Source: CBDCTM01 sp965222005 (GTDB taxonomy: Bacteria > Bacteroidota > Bacteroidia > Chitinophagales > Saprospiraceae). Taken from it: a DNA stretch of 64,000 nucleotides. The notes below the pieces were generated by a model, which did not search any database, was not told the DNA's origin, and saw nothing but the letters and a program-made list of their open reading frames with translations. Below, in pieces: positions 50,239-60,464 of the stretch (position 1 is the stretch's first letter; each line of letters begins with the position of its first letter). Both the position numbers and the translations under genes were made by a program. The stretch spans positions 4,650,001 through 4,714,000 of the forward strand of contig OZ244935.1 in assembly GCA_965222005.1 (NCBI GenBank), read 5' to 3'.

Positions 50239-53200
50239 ATGAAAAACATGGAAAAATTTACTTCAACCCGATTTCTTAAACCACCTATATTCAATGGGAA
50301 AAGGCTAAGGAAAATCTGGTGGCAGCCCGGCCTGCTGGCGCTACTGCTGCTGTGCCTGCTGGCTCAACCAGCACAGGCTACACATATTGCAGGTGCACGA
50401 ATTACCTATACCTGCGCAGATGCCGCTACGCAAACCTACAACCTGAAGCTTGAGTTGTATCGGGACTGTGAGGGAATCACTTTTGGAAATACAGTGGATA
50501 TTACCATCAGCTCTGTTTCCTGTGGTAATTCTTTTGTCGTCCAACTATCTAATCCGACAATTGTAGAGGTATCCCAACTGTGTCCAACAGCTACCAGCAG
50601 CTGTGCTAATCCCCCGGGCCCGAATGAAGGCTTCGAAAGGGTAACCTTTGAGGGATCTGTTGTACTGCCCATGCAATGCTCTGATTGGGTATTCAGCTGG
50701 GAGAGTGGTGATAGAAACAATGCTATTACAACATTGGTCAACCCAGGTTCTACTACTGCTTATATTGAAGCTACACTTGACAATATACTTGGCTGCAACA
50801 GTTCAGTACAGTTTTCACAAGATCCCGTATTCTTTGTATGTAATGGTATCCCATCCAGCACCAACCTGGGTGCTGTAGATCCTGATGGAGATGTGCTGCG
50901 CTACAGCTTAGTAGATGCACGGGCCAACGCAACTACCACAGTAACTTATGCACCAGGCTTCAGCGGCACTAACCCAATAGCTACTACTGGTGGTTACAAT
51001 ATCAATACCGTTACTGGTACCCAAACCTACACCCCTACGCCAGGCGCACTGGAGCAAGGACCAGTCAGTATTCTGATAGAAGAGCTGAGAGGTGGAGAAG
51101 TGATTGGTTCCACTATTGCGGAGGCCAATTTGGTGGTGTTGGATTGTGATAATGTGGCTCCTGTTTTCGACGAGCCTACCAACCTGACCAATGTGACTTA
51201 CGACCCTGTCAACTGCGTGTTTACCACCGGTTGTCCAAATGAAGATTTTGTATTTACTATCCCGGTTTCCGATGCGAATCTGGGTGATGTGGTTGATTTA
51301 TCAGCAATCTCCGAATTGATTCCTGATGCCTTGCTGACTCTAGACCTAATTAGTGGTAATCCAGCAATGCTTGTGGCTGAGGTTTTAAATCCATCTTTGC
51401 TAAGCAAAGGATCGTACATCCTAACTATTTCGGCCAATGACAATGCTTGCCCCATTCCGGCGATAAGTATGAAGAACTATACGCTGGTGATTGATGATAT
51501 AGTACCTCCTGTATATTCAGCTTGTCCTGTCGATGCTACCGTAACACTAGATCCGGGGGCTTGTGATCTCATCTATAATTACAATGTAACTGTTGGAGAT
51601 AACTGCGGCACGATTGCCAGTTTGTTGCCAGCTCCGGGTACTTTACCTACCGGATCCACACTTGAACCGGGCAATTACTTCTTCAGCTATACTGCCACTG
51701 ATCCCTGTGGAAATTTCGCTATTTGCTCCTGGTCATTGACTATCAACGAATTTCCCAATCCTACCCATTCCCTGGCTTGCAATGATAATGTACAGATTTC
51801 GCTCGATGAAAATTGCGAAGCCGTCGTGGGAGCCGATGACGTATTGGAGGGCGGGCCGTATGGCTGTTATGATGATTATATCGTGGATTTGTTTTACGAT
51901 CCCGATCTCACCCAACCCGTACCTACCAGCCCCATGCTCACCGAAAACGAGGTGGGTATGATGATCTGGTTTATGGTAACAGAACCTGAAATCGGTAACA
52001 CCTGTTGGGGTAAGCTTACTGTAGAGGATAAGCTCATCCCCGAATTGAACTGCAGTACCTATCAATTGCCTTGCAGCTTTGGTATTCGGCCGATCTTTAC
52101 AGACCTTCCCTTTTTGCCGTCTCCTCCTCGATTCCCATTCTCAATACCCCATCCTAGTGGCCTCCAGCTCACTCCGGATCCCAACGCCCCTGGCGCCGAT
52201 CTTGACTATACCGGCCCCTGGACAGTGGAAGGCTTTGACCCTTGTGGATCAGCTACCCTGTACTACAATGATATTGATTTGCTAAACGATCCTTGCGGCA
52301 CCGAATATAACCGCATCGTGAAGCGTACCTGGGTCATCACCGATCAGTCGGGCAACTCTAGCAGTTGCATGGACACTATCTATCTGTTGCCGCCCGAGCA
52401 GCTCAATATTGTATGCCCTCCCGACTGGACCGGCCTGGATGGTGCAAATCCCACACTCAAATGTGAAGATCGTAAAGACCCCAACAATACTGACATCTGC
52501 GGACCTTCCCCACTCGGATGGAATACACTTCCACCTGGCCATCCCTATGCCGGACATCCCTCACCCTATGATGAATACTATAGCGGTTGTACCAATAAAG
52601 TAAAATGGCACGGCACTGGCACGCCAAGCATCAATGCCTGCTCCGGGGTAAATATGACATTTTCCGATACCCGCATCAACATTTGCCCCACAGGGCCCAG
52701 CGATGGCTGCTATAAGATAATCCGTGATTGGGTGATTCTGGATTGGTGTACCGGCGCAATTATGGAATGCCGCCAGATTATCAAAGTAGAGGATGATGAA
52801 GCGCCAGAGATCAGCCACATTGAAGACGAAACCATCTCCACAGATGTATGGCGCTGCGAGGCCGACTGGATACTGCCTGTTCCCTGGCTGGACGACAATT
52901 GTGATTCCGAGCCGCTCAGCTACACGGTGAGCTCCACGGGTGGCCTACTGCAATACATCAATGGCCATTGGGTACTGCGCGACCTGGTACCGGGCATGTA
53001 CGATGTGACCTACACTGCTTCCGATTGCTGTGGCAATACCCGCGATAGTACCATCAAACTGACTGTGATTGATGGTGTGCCGCCGGTAGCCGTTTGCGAT
53101 CAGCATACTGTAGTTTCACTGACCAGCAGCAATAATCCCAACGATCCGAATCTGGGCTTGTCAAAGGTCTTTGCCAGCTCACTGGATGACGGCTCTTTCG

Positions 53201-56200
53201 ACAGCTGTAAAGATCAGGTATGGTTTAAGGTGATCCGAATGGATGAGTTTGACTCCAATGGCAATGGCCATGGTGGAGAGCCTGTAAAGGAAGGAGATCA
53301 TAGCTCCATAGCTTGTGATGAAGCCAACGGTGATGATGACCTTAGAACATTTCCTCTCTGGTATCGCGGGTCTCAAAGCTATTTTGATGATTATGTCAAA
53401 GTATGCTGCGACGACATTGACAATGGCCCGGTGATGGTTATTTTCAGAGTGTTTGACATCAATCCGGAGCCATATACATTTGGCAAGAAGTATCCGGGCT
53501 TGGTTCCTGTGGGTGAAAATCCGGACAACTACAATGGGGTACTTCCCGAATTTATGGCACCAGGCGGAGCGCTCTATGGCCACTATTCTGATTGCATGGT
53601 GGAAATAATAGTTCAGGATAAGATTCCGCCTACTATCGTACCTCCTCCGCATATTACTGTGACTTGCGACTTTTGGTTCCCGTTTGACCCGGATAACCCA
53701 GAGGACAATAAGGAAGAGCTGGATGAAATATTTGGCAAGGTAGTACCTGGGCCAGTCGATCCTGACACTTTGCGCAAAATTATCATCCGCGATCGGGTTT
53801 GCCCAAGCCATCCGCGCTTTGCGGAATTCGCTCCTCCAGGCATTTTTGGCGATCCTTGCTACGATGATCTCTACGATATTCCCTGGGGCAGAGATGGCTA
53901 TGCCAATGACAACTGCGATGTTCGGATCGAATGTGAGGTCATCCCAAATCTCCACTGTGGAAAAGGTACCATCCAACGCCGCTGGACCGCCCACGACAAT
54001 GCGGGCAACTGGTCGAATACAGTCATTCAAACCATCACTATTATTAATTGCAAAGAGTGGTATGTGCCGAAGGTCTGCTGGCGTTTTACACCAAAGGATG
54101 TTGGCAGCTGTGATCTAGTTGGAGTTGGAGATGACGATTTAGGTATTTGCAACAATATTTTCGATCCTGCCAGAGTGGGGATCCTTTACCTACGCAAGCT
54201 CATCGAATGGCCTTGCGATGTGGAGCTCACCCAGTGCGATGCACCTCCCGGCCAAGCCTTTGAGCCTGACAACCTGCTGGTAGATCATGAGGAAGACCGC
54301 AGGCCGCGTTTCGATGCCGACAACTGCAGCTTGATGGCAGCCAGCTATATGGATGATGTTTACAACTTTGTGGACAACAGCTGCATCAAAATCTTCCGCC
54401 ATTGGACGGTGATCGACTGGTGCTTGTATGAAGATTATCAGTCAGGAACCTATTTTGGTGAATGGCAGTGGGAATGGACACAGGTTATCAAGCTCATCAA
54501 CTCCAATTCGCCTACTTTCGATGATTGTAACGATAAAATGGTGGACGGCTTTGGCAATCCCGGTGATCCATCAGCAGAGCAGTGCGTAGGCGAGTACGAT
54601 ATGGATCCAGGCTACGGCGACGATTGTACCGATGATGAAGATCTACGTGTTGATTACAAGTTGGATATTGACAATGACGGGCACTACGAATTTTTGGGCT
54701 ACAGCTCCAATTACGGTAGTTATCCTTTCCCCAACCCCTTGGGCTTGCCGGTAGAAGAATTTGAGGCAGAGGACGGGCCCGATGGCAGGTTCCTTCCTGT
54801 AGGCACGCATCGTATTTTGTGGAATGTAATCGATGGTTGCAACAATGCTAGTTCTTGTGAACAACTCATCACCGTAAAAGACGCCAAACCTCCAACTCCC
54901 AGTTGTGTTGGTGTTAGTACTATCCCGATGTCAGTAGCAGCTGGAGGATTTGTGGATGTTCCGGCTTCCCATTTCAATCACTTAAGCAGCGATAATTGCA
55001 CTGCCGATGAAAACCTCCGCTTTTCATTTAGTGAAACTGATGTTAACGATGATACCATTCGCTACACCTGTGCAGATGTAGCTAACGCTCCATTCGATTT
55101 GCAGGTTTGGGTATGGGATGAAGCCGGCAATAATGCTGCTTGCGACGTAAAACTGGGCCTTACTGACTGTAGCAACCAGAGTATGGCCTCCATTGCCGGA
55201 TCAATCGAAAATGAAGAAGGGGAGATGGTACAGGATGTTAACGTCAAGCTGTCTGGATACATGAATGCTGACCAAATCACTTCCAACAACGGAAGCTATC
55301 AATTCAGCAATTTGCCGACTGCTCAAAACTACGCCGTTTCTCCGGAGAAGGACATCAACCCGCTCAATGGCGTTTCTACTTTCGACCTGGTGCTCATCAG
55401 CAAGCACATCCTGGGTGTGGAGTCACTAAATTCACCCTACAAGATGATTGCAGCTGACATCAACCGCAGTGGCTCCATCACTACTTTTGACATTGTGGAA
55501 TTGCGCAAATTGATCCTGTTTATCAATACTGATTTTACGAACAATACTTCCTGGCGTTTTGTGGATGCCAACTTCCTGTTCCCGCAATCCTCCAATCCAT
55601 TTGCTTCCACCTTCCCCGAAAGCTTCAATGTGAATGGCTTGAATGCGGACGAATCAGCCAATTTCATTGCTGTAAAAATAGGTGATGTCAATTGTAGCGC
55701 ACAGTCCAGCAACTTCAATGGCAGCGATGGCCGAAGCATCAATGGCCGGGTAGAACTGGCCCTCGACGAGCAAGACTTGCAAGCTGGTCAAAACTACCGC
55801 CTGGCCGTTCGGGCCAAAGATTTTGACGCCCTGCTCGGCTTCCAATTCACTTTGAATTTTGATAAGCAGGCGCTTCGCTTTGAGCAAATTGAGCCGGCTG
55901 CCCTCCGCAATCTCAGCGCTGCCAACTTCGGAACACAAAGAGCAAATGAAGGCATCCTCACTGCCAGTTGGCACAGCAAGCAAGCCACTCAGATTGCAGA
56001 CAACGAACCTTTATTTTACCTGCACTTCACCGCTACAAGAGCCGGTAGTCTATCAGATTTGCTTCGCATTAGCCATGATTTGACTGCTGCGGAGGCTTAC
56101 CAACTGACGGATGGGCAATTGCAGCTACGGGATGTATCGCTGGTATTTGAACATGGTTCAAACCCTGCACAGGCGGTAGCTTTCCAGCTCTACCAAAATG

Positions 56201-56439
56201 TACCGAATCCTTTCAAAGATATGACCACTATCAGCTTCACCCTACCTGCAGCAGATCATATTCAATTGAACATCTATGATATAGCTGGTCGTAAGGTGTA
56301 CAGCCATGAAGGTGCCTTTGAACAGGGCTACAACGAGATCACCATCAACCGGGCTGAGCTGGCTGCAGAGGGCATTTTGCACTACCAGCTGCAAAGCTCG
56401 TTTGGCAAAGCCAGCAAGCGTATGCTGTTGCTGAGATAG
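50239..56439 (+). CDS. Giant T9SS-secreted surface protein with HYR-like, dockerin-like and cohesin-like modules
   Basis: A 2066-residue protein. A long N-terminal signal (residues 1-48) ends after a hydrophobic run LLALLLLCLLAQPAQA. The mature protein begins THIAGARITYTC, an N-terminal module frequent in Saprospiraceae. Many Cys-rich Ig/HYR-like modules follow (repeated TDPCGNFAICSW, DDNCDSEPLSY, DNCDVRIEC, SDCCGNT patterns). Near 1652 a CNA/SdrD-B-like module starts (SIENEEGEMVQDVNV). Two dockerin-like calcium loops follow (DINPLNGVSTFD at about 1706; DINRSGSITTFD at about 1738), then a cohesin-like beta-sandwich (about 1836-1960). The last 80 residues are a T9SS type A sorting domain (YQNVPNPFKD ... 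). It is probably an adhesin or a scaffold. A strong terminator follows. Confidence 0.88.
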   Translation: MKNMEKFTSTRFLKPPIFNGKRLRKIWWQPGLLALLLLCLLAQPAQATHIAGARITYTCADAATQTYNLKLELYRDCEGITFGNTVDITISSVSCGNSFVVQLSNPTIVEVSQLCPTATSSCANPPGPNEGFERVTFEGSVVLPMQCSDWVFSWESGDRNNAITTLVNPGSTTAYIEATLDNILGCNSSVQFSQDPVFFVCNGIPSSTNLGAVDPDGDVLRYSLVDARANATTTVTYAPGFSGTNPIATTGGYNINTVTGTQTYTPTPGALEQGPVSILIEELRGGEVIGSTIAEANLVVLDCDNVAPVFDEPTNLTNVTYDPVNCVFTTGCPNEDFVFTIPVSDANLGDVVDLSAISELIPDALLTLDLISGNPAMLVAEVLNPSLLSKGSYILTISANDNACPIPAISMKNYTLVIDDIVPPVYSACPVDATVTLDPGACDLIYNYNVTVGDNCGTIASLLPAPGTLPTGSTLEPGNYFFSYTATDPCGNFAICSWSLTINEFPNPTHSLACNDNVQISLDENCEAVVGADDVLEGGPYGCYDDYIVDLFYDPDLTQPVPTSPMLTENEVGMMIWFMVTEPEIGNTCWGKLTVEDKLIPELNCSTYQLPCSFGIRPIFTDLPFLPSPPRFPFSIPHPSGLQLTPDPNAPGADLDYTGPWTVEGFDPCGSATLYYNDIDLLNDPCGTEYNRIVKRTWVITDQSGNSSSCMDTIYLLPPEQLNIVCPPDWTGLDGANPTLKCEDRKDPNNTDICGPSPLGWNTLPPGHPYAGHPSPYDEYYSGCTNKVKWHGTGTPSINACSGVNMTFSDTRINICPTGPSDGCYKIIRDWVILDWCTGAIMECRQIIKVEDDEAPEISHIEDETISTDVWRCEADWILPVPWLDDNCDSEPLSYTVSSTGGLLQYINGHWVLRDLVPGMYDVTYTASDCCGNTRDSTIKLTVIDGVPPVAVCDQHTVVSLTSSNNPNDPNLGLSKVFASSLDDGSFDSCKDQVWFKVIRMDEFDSNGNGHGGEPVKEGDHSSIACDEANGDDDLRTFPLWYRGSQSYFDDYVKVCCDDIDNGPVMVIFRVFDINPEPYTFGKKYPGLVPVGENPDNYNGVLPEFMAPGGALYGHYSDCMVEIIVQDKIPPTIVPPPHITVTCDFWFPFDPDNPEDNKEELDEIFGKVVPGPVDPDTLRKIIIRDRVCPSHPRFAEFAPPGIFGDPCYDDLYDIPWGRDGYANDNCDVRIECEVIPNLHCGKGTIQRRWTAHDNAGNWSNTVIQTITIINCKEWYVPKVCWRFTPKDVGSCDLVGVGDDDLGICNNIFDPARVGILYLRKLIEWPCDVELTQCDAPPGQAFEPDNLLVDHEEDRRPRFDADNCSLMAASYMDDVYNFVDNSCIKIFRHWTVIDWCLYEDYQSGTYFGEWQWEWTQVIKLINSNSPTFDDCNDKMVDGFGNPGDPSAEQCVGEYDMDPGYGDDCTDDEDLRVDYKLDIDNDGHYEFLGYSSNYGSYPFPNPLGLPVEEFEAEDGPDGRFLPVGTHRILWNVIDGCNNASSCEQLITVKDAKPPTPSCVGVSTIPMSVAAGGFVDVPASHFNHLSSDNCTADENLRFSFSETDVNDDTIRYTCADVANAPFDLQVWVWDEAGNNAACDVKLGLTDCSNQSMASIAGSIENEEGEMVQDVNVKLSGYMNADQITSNNGSYQFSNLPTAQNYAVSPEKDINPLNGVSTFDLVLISKHILGVESLNSPYKMIAADINRSGSITTFDIVELRKLILFINTDFTNNTSWRFVDANFLFPQSSNPFASTFPESFNVNGLNADESANFIAVKIGDVNCSAQSSNFNGSDGRSINGRVELALDEQDLQAGQNYRLAVRAKDFDALLGFQFTLNFDKQALRFEQIEPAALRNLSAANFGTQRANEGILTASWHSKQATQIADNEPLFYLHFTATRAGSLSDLLRISHDLTAAEAYQLTDGQLQLRDVSLVFEHGSNPAQAVAFQLYQNVPNPFKDMTTISFTLPAADHIQLNIYDIAGRKVYSHEGAFEQGYNEITINRAELAAEGILHYQLQSSFGKASKRMLLLR

Positions 56440-56472
56440 AAAGAGTTTTTTTCCATTGAGATAAGTATATTG

Positions 56473-56498
56473 AACGCTCCCTTGTACGAGGGAGCGTT
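56473..56498 (+). terminator. Rho-independent terminator of the giant surface-protein gene
   Basis: A perfect 10-bp stem (AACGCTCCCT at 56473-56482 and AGGGAGCGTT at 56489-56498, 6-base loop) runs into a T-tract (TTTTTTTT with the stem's last T residues, to about 56503). It separates the large gene from the M28 peptidase gene that starts 39 bases later. Confidence 0.9.
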
Positions 56499-56536
56499 TT
56501 TTTGTTATTTTACCCTTCAAACCATTCCTTACCGTT

Positions 56537-58093
56537 ATGAAAAATAGTACGCTACTGGCCCTTCTTGTTTTCTGCTCCGTTTCAGTTTGGTCTCAAAATG
56601 AAAAGCCGCAAATCCAAAATTTGCAGGCCATCGTGGAGCAGGCAGACCAAGTGCGCATCTCCTATGATCTGACGGATGCCGAGGGCGATCCAATCGACGT
56701 TTCCTTGCATATTTCTGATAATGAAGGACGAACCTATTCTATCAACAGCGCCAGCGCCAGCGGAGACCTGGGCTTTCCGATTGCTGCCGGTACCGACAAA
56801 GAAATTGTGTGGCCGTTTGACGGGGCGATCAATCTGCCAGGAGTTTACCGTCTCATGTTGATAGCTGATGATCAGCAGCCACTTGATATTGCACAGATCG
56901 TTGCACAGGTGGACACCAATCGGCTCCGCCAAAACCTCATTATGGTCAATGGTATTCGCCACCGCACAGCCAATCCGGCCCAACTGGCAAGGGTGAAGGA
57001 GAATATTGAAGTTCGTTTTTCGCTGGCTTGTGACTGGTCGGGCAGCCATACGTTCAACTATTCCGGCTATCAGGCAGATAATATCCTGGGCAAATTGAGC
57101 GGTCGAGACCTGACCGACAGCCTCTATATCATTGATGCGCACTATGATACGGTTGACAATTCGCCCGGAGCTGATGACAATGGCAGCGGAGTGGCTGGCT
57201 TTTTGGAAGCCATGCGTGTGCTGTCGGATTGTGTTTTTGAACACGACATCCAATTTATTGGTTTTGATTTGGAAGAGGCTGGTTTGGTAGGATCCAACAA
57301 TTACCTAAATTCCGGAGGGCTCTTGCCAGAGGAAAAGCTGGCTGGAGTGTTCAATTTTGAGATGATCGGCTATTTTGATGATACGCCCAATTCCCAAACA
57401 TTGCCTACGGGCTTTGAAACATTATATCCCGATGCCTATGCAGCTGTGGAAAGCCAGCAATTTCGGGGCAACTTCATTACCAATGTCGGCAATGTACACT
57501 CCTCAGTCCTGGTTACTGCTTTTGATAGTGCGGCTGTCAAATATGTGCCCGGGCTAAGGGTAATCAGCCTGCTGGCCGATGCTTCGGGCCTCACACCGCC
57601 CGATTTGCTACGCAGCGATCATGCCCCCTTTTGGTTTGGGGGCAAACGGGCGGTAATGCTCACCGATGGGGCCGAATTTCGAAATCCCTATTATCACAGC
57701 CCTGAGGATCAGATGGATAAGCTTGATTTGAAATTCATGCGACAGGTGGTCCAGGCTACTGTGGCGGCAGTGGCTGAATTGGCTAAACCGATCCACGCCA
57801 GCCAGGCTTTTGCCGACTTTGAAATCCTCACTAATGCCTCTGAGCCGGACTGTATGCCCACTGCCGCCTGGTCTTCTGCGCAGCAAAGGCTTTTGCTATC
57901 TAATACCCAATGTTTGCAAGAACCTCTGAGTTGGCGGCTATTTGCCATCAATGGTCAACTGCTGGAGAGTGGAATTTGGCGGCGAGCCAACGGGCAGCAC
58001 AGCTTTGCCATTCGCCAAGCTGTGCCCGGCATTTATTTGTTGGAATTGCAATTTGGCAGAGAAAAGCTAGTTCAAAAGCTGGTCTTGTGGTAG
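56537..58093 (+). CDS. Secreted M28-family metallopeptidase with T9SS sorting domain
   Basis: A 518-residue protein with a signal peptide (1-19, ...CSVSVWS). An Ig-like N-terminal domain covers about residues 22-118. The M28 zinc aminopeptidase domain covers about 130-420: first ligand His in IIDAHYDTV, bridging Asp in PGADDNGSG, catalytic and ligand Glu pair in FDLEEAGL, then FNFEMIGYF where most relatives have Asp, and the last His in YYHSPEDQMDKL. The last 80 residues form a T9SS type A sorting domain, starting around LLLSNTQCLQEPLSWRL and ending PGIYLLELQFG. It should be an extracellular aminopeptidase or related hydrolase. It starts just past the upstream terminator. Confidence 0.9.
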   Translation: MKNSTLLALLVFCSVSVWSQNEKPQIQNLQAIVEQADQVRISYDLTDAEGDPIDVSLHISDNEGRTYSINSASASGDLGFPIAAGTDKEIVWPFDGAINLPGVYRLMLIADDQQPLDIAQIVAQVDTNRLRQNLIMVNGIRHRTANPAQLARVKENIEVRFSLACDWSGSHTFNYSGYQADNILGKLSGRDLTDSLYIIDAHYDTVDNSPGADDNGSGVAGFLEAMRVLSDCVFEHDIQFIGFDLEEAGLVGSNNYLNSGGLLPEEKLAGVFNFEMIGYFDDTPNSQTLPTGFETLYPDAYAAVESQQFRGNFITNVGNVHSSVLVTAFDSAAVKYVPGLRVISLLADASGLTPPDLLRSDHAPFWFGGKRAVMLTDGAEFRNPYYHSPEDQMDKLDLKFMRQVVQATVAAVAELAKPIHASQAFADFEILTNASEPDCMPTAAWSSAQQRLLLSNTQCLQEPLSWRLFAINGQLLESGIWRRANGQHSFAIRQAVPGIYLLELQFGREKLVQKLVLW

Positions 58094-58173
58094 GTGGCAA
58101 TTTTATTGATTTAAATTTTTTACTTATATAAAAAATACCAATAATTAGGTAAGACTTTCATATCTGAATCGCT

Positions 58174-58181
58174 TACCTTTG
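58174..58181 (+). promoter_or_regulatory. Candidate -7 element of the beta-helix protein gene
   Basis: TACCTTTG is a perfect match to the Bacteroidota -7 consensus TAnnTTTG and lies 67 bases before the ATG at 58249. The -33 position is less clear; ACTTTC at 58154-58159 is a weak candidate with a short spacer. Confidence 0.45.
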
Positions 58182-58248
58182 TATCTCTGTAGTTCCTCCC
58201 CAGCATAGCTCCCCGAGTTTTTTACACATTATCACCAAAGCTTACACC

Positions 58249-60282
58249 ATGTCAACTATCCGAATTGCATGCCTTGCATTTGTCTGCCTCATCACCACTC
58301 TTGTAACAGCTCAAACCCGAATTTATGTAGATGCCGACGCCACTGGCGCTAATGATGGGAGCAGCTGGACTGATGCTTTTGAAGACCTACAAGATGCCCT
58401 TGCCGCGGCAAGTACTGGCGATTCGCTATGGATTGCAGCTGGAAGTTATTTTCCTACCCAGGGCAGTAACCGGGACAGCTCTTTCGAAATTGTCAGTGGA
58501 ATTGCTTTGTATGGCGGCTTCAACGGGACTGAAAACAGCCTTGATGCCAGGAATATCACCACCAACCAAACCATTCTCAGCGGCGATCTCAATGAAGATG
58601 ATGGCTCCAATTTTGCCAATACTGCTGACAATTCGTACAGCGTGGTGTATGGCGACATGCTGAGTAGCAGCACTCGTTTGGACGGTTTGTACATAGAGGG
58701 AGGCAACGCGGATGACAATACATCCGGCACCGATCAGAGCCGCCGGAGAAGCGGTGGGGGTTTTTACAATGATGGCGAGGCGGGCAGCTCTTTGCCGAGC
58801 ATCACCAATTGCATATTCCGCTCCAATCAGGCACAAGCCTTTGGGGCAGCCATCTACAATAACGGCTCTTTTGGCGGCAATACAGATATTGAAATTACAC
58901 ATACTCAATTCATTGATAATCACTGCGTTATATCTGGCGGAGCGCTTCATAATGATGGACGGATGAGCGGCCAAAGTAATCCATACCTATACAAATGCAT
59001 TTTCGAAAACAACTTTGCTGACAATTCCGGCGGAGCTATTTACAATATGGGGCAAGGAGGTGATAGTAGTCCGGAAATCGTCTCTTGCGTGTTTTCATCC
59101 AATGAAACGCTGACCAATACAGTAAGCTACGCAGGAGCCATCTACAATCTCGGCATCAACGGCGGAAACAGCAGCCCCCTTATTGTCAACTGCCTGTTCA
59201 ATGCCAATCACTCTTTTTCCGGCGGAGCAATTTACAATTTGGGCTTACAGGGGCATACCGACCCTCAGATTACCAATTGTACTTTTTATGAAAACAGTGC
59301 TGTCACCAGCGCAGGAACCATCTATGCCAATGCAGGTAGCGGCACGCCTCAAGATACCGGCACTGCCAATGTGGTGGTCGCCAATTCCATATTTCGCAAC
59401 AATACAGCAGCGCCATTCAACGGCTTGATATTTAGAAATAATTATGGCAATATCACAATTAGCCATTCTAACGTTGATGTAGCCACATGTGCTGATCTGA
59501 ATTCCGGGCCGGGCAATCCGGTAGTGTGCGGCAATGGGATGCAGTACAATGTAGATCCTGTATTTGTTGATCCACTTGCTGCCAATTTTCAGCTGCAGGG
59601 CAACAGTCCCTGCCTCAACCAGGGTGACGATTCAGCCATCAGTGCTTACCCCCTGGATTTGTTGGAAAATACTCGCTTGTATTCAACAGTTGACTTTGGT
59701 CCGTTCGAATATCAAAGTGCGCCACTACCCATTGAATTGCTTTCATTTTCAGCTCGCCTGGCCGGTCATAAAGTGGAGCTTAACTGGGCAACTGCGTCGG
59801 AGACCAACAATGCCTATTTTACAATCGAAAGATCGGCAGATGGGAGGCAGTTTGAAGTTGTCGAAAAAATTGCCGGAGCAGGCACGGCTTCTACTGTTCA
59901 CCAATATGCTAGCACCGATCCTTTTCCATTTAACGGAAAAACATACTATCGCCTGAAGCAAACCGATTTTGATGGCCAGTATTCATACAGCCATATCGAA
60001 GTGGTATATCAACAAATTAGCCCGTCCACAGCTTTTCCTAATCCGGTACAGGATGAGGCGTTTGTAGCACTTCAAAACTTTGATGCCGGGCAATACCTCT
60101 ACAAAGTCATTGATACCAATGGGAGGCTAAAGCTGGAAGGGCAGCTGGAAGTAGGCATGGCCAATCAGCTAGTTGTCATCAAAGGCTTTGAGCAGTTGCA
60201 GGCTGGAAGCTATTTTATTCAGATCGGCAATGAGCAGTTAATAAGTACGACTATTCGCATTGTAAAGGCTGGTGACCAGTGA
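58249..60282 (+). CDS. Secreted right-handed beta-helix protein with T9SS sorting domain
   Basis: A 677-residue protein with a signal peptide (1-21, ...TTLVTAQ). It opens with RIYVDADATGANDGSSW and AFEDLQDALAAA, the usual start of secreted parallel beta-helix repeat (polymorphic membrane protein-like, choice-of-anchor Q) proteins. About 12 rungs follow, with repeated GGAIYN, GGALHN and ITNCIF motifs (about residues 150-400). After about 500 there is a fibronectin-like linker (PIELLSFSARLAGHKVELNW, split; ETNNAYFTIERSADG; YYRLKQTDFDG) and then a T9SS type A sorting domain (FPNPVQDEAF ... AGSYFIQIG). It is likely a surface adhesin or polysaccharide-binding protein; no lyase residues are evident. 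Confidence 0.9.
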   Translation: MSTIRIACLAFVCLITTLVTAQTRIYVDADATGANDGSSWTDAFEDLQDALAAASTGDSLWIAAGSYFPTQGSNRDSSFEIVSGIALYGGFNGTENSLDARNITTNQTILSGDLNEDDGSNFANTADNSYSVVYGDMLSSSTRLDGLYIEGGNADDNTSGTDQSRRRSGGGFYNDGEAGSSLPSITNCIFRSNQAQAFGAAIYNNGSFGGNTDIEITHTQFIDNHCVISGGALHNDGRMSGQSNPYLYKCIFENNFADNSGGAIYNMGQGGDSSPEIVSCVFSSNETLTNTVSYAGAIYNLGINGGNSSPLIVNCLFNANHSFSGGAIYNLGLQGHTDPQITNCTFYENSAVTSAGTIYANAGSGTPQDTGTANVVVANSIFRNNTAAPFNGLIFRNNYGNITISHSNVDVATCADLNSGPGNPVVCGNGMQYNVDPVFVDPLAANFQLQGNSPCLNQGDDSAISAYPLDLLENTRLYSTVDFGPFEYQSAPLPIELLSFSARLAGHKVELNWATASETNNAYFTIERSADGRQFEVVEKIAGAGTASTVHQYASTDPFPFNGKTYYRLKQTDFDGQYSYSHIEVVYQQISPSTAFPNPVQDEAFVALQNFDAGQYLYKVIDTNGRLKLEGQLEVGMANQLVVIKGFEQLQAGSYFIQIGNEQLISTTIRIVKAGDQ

Positions 60283-60464
60283 CAGTGTACCTGCATTTTA
60301 GAAAGGGTATGGAATTTACTCTTCGGTGCATTATTAATGGCATTTTACAGAAGAAATACAGGTAAACACTCTCGGGCAGTATCACGGTAAATAATTCCAA
60401 CTGCCTCAGGTTGAGATCATCCAAAAAAGATTTCACGGATAACCGCTATTCAGGTAATGTAATT

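Noticed and set aside
53179..54030. A 283-codon frame antisense to the giant surface-protein gene
   Set aside because: It lies opposite continuous HYR-like modules and has no domain of its own.
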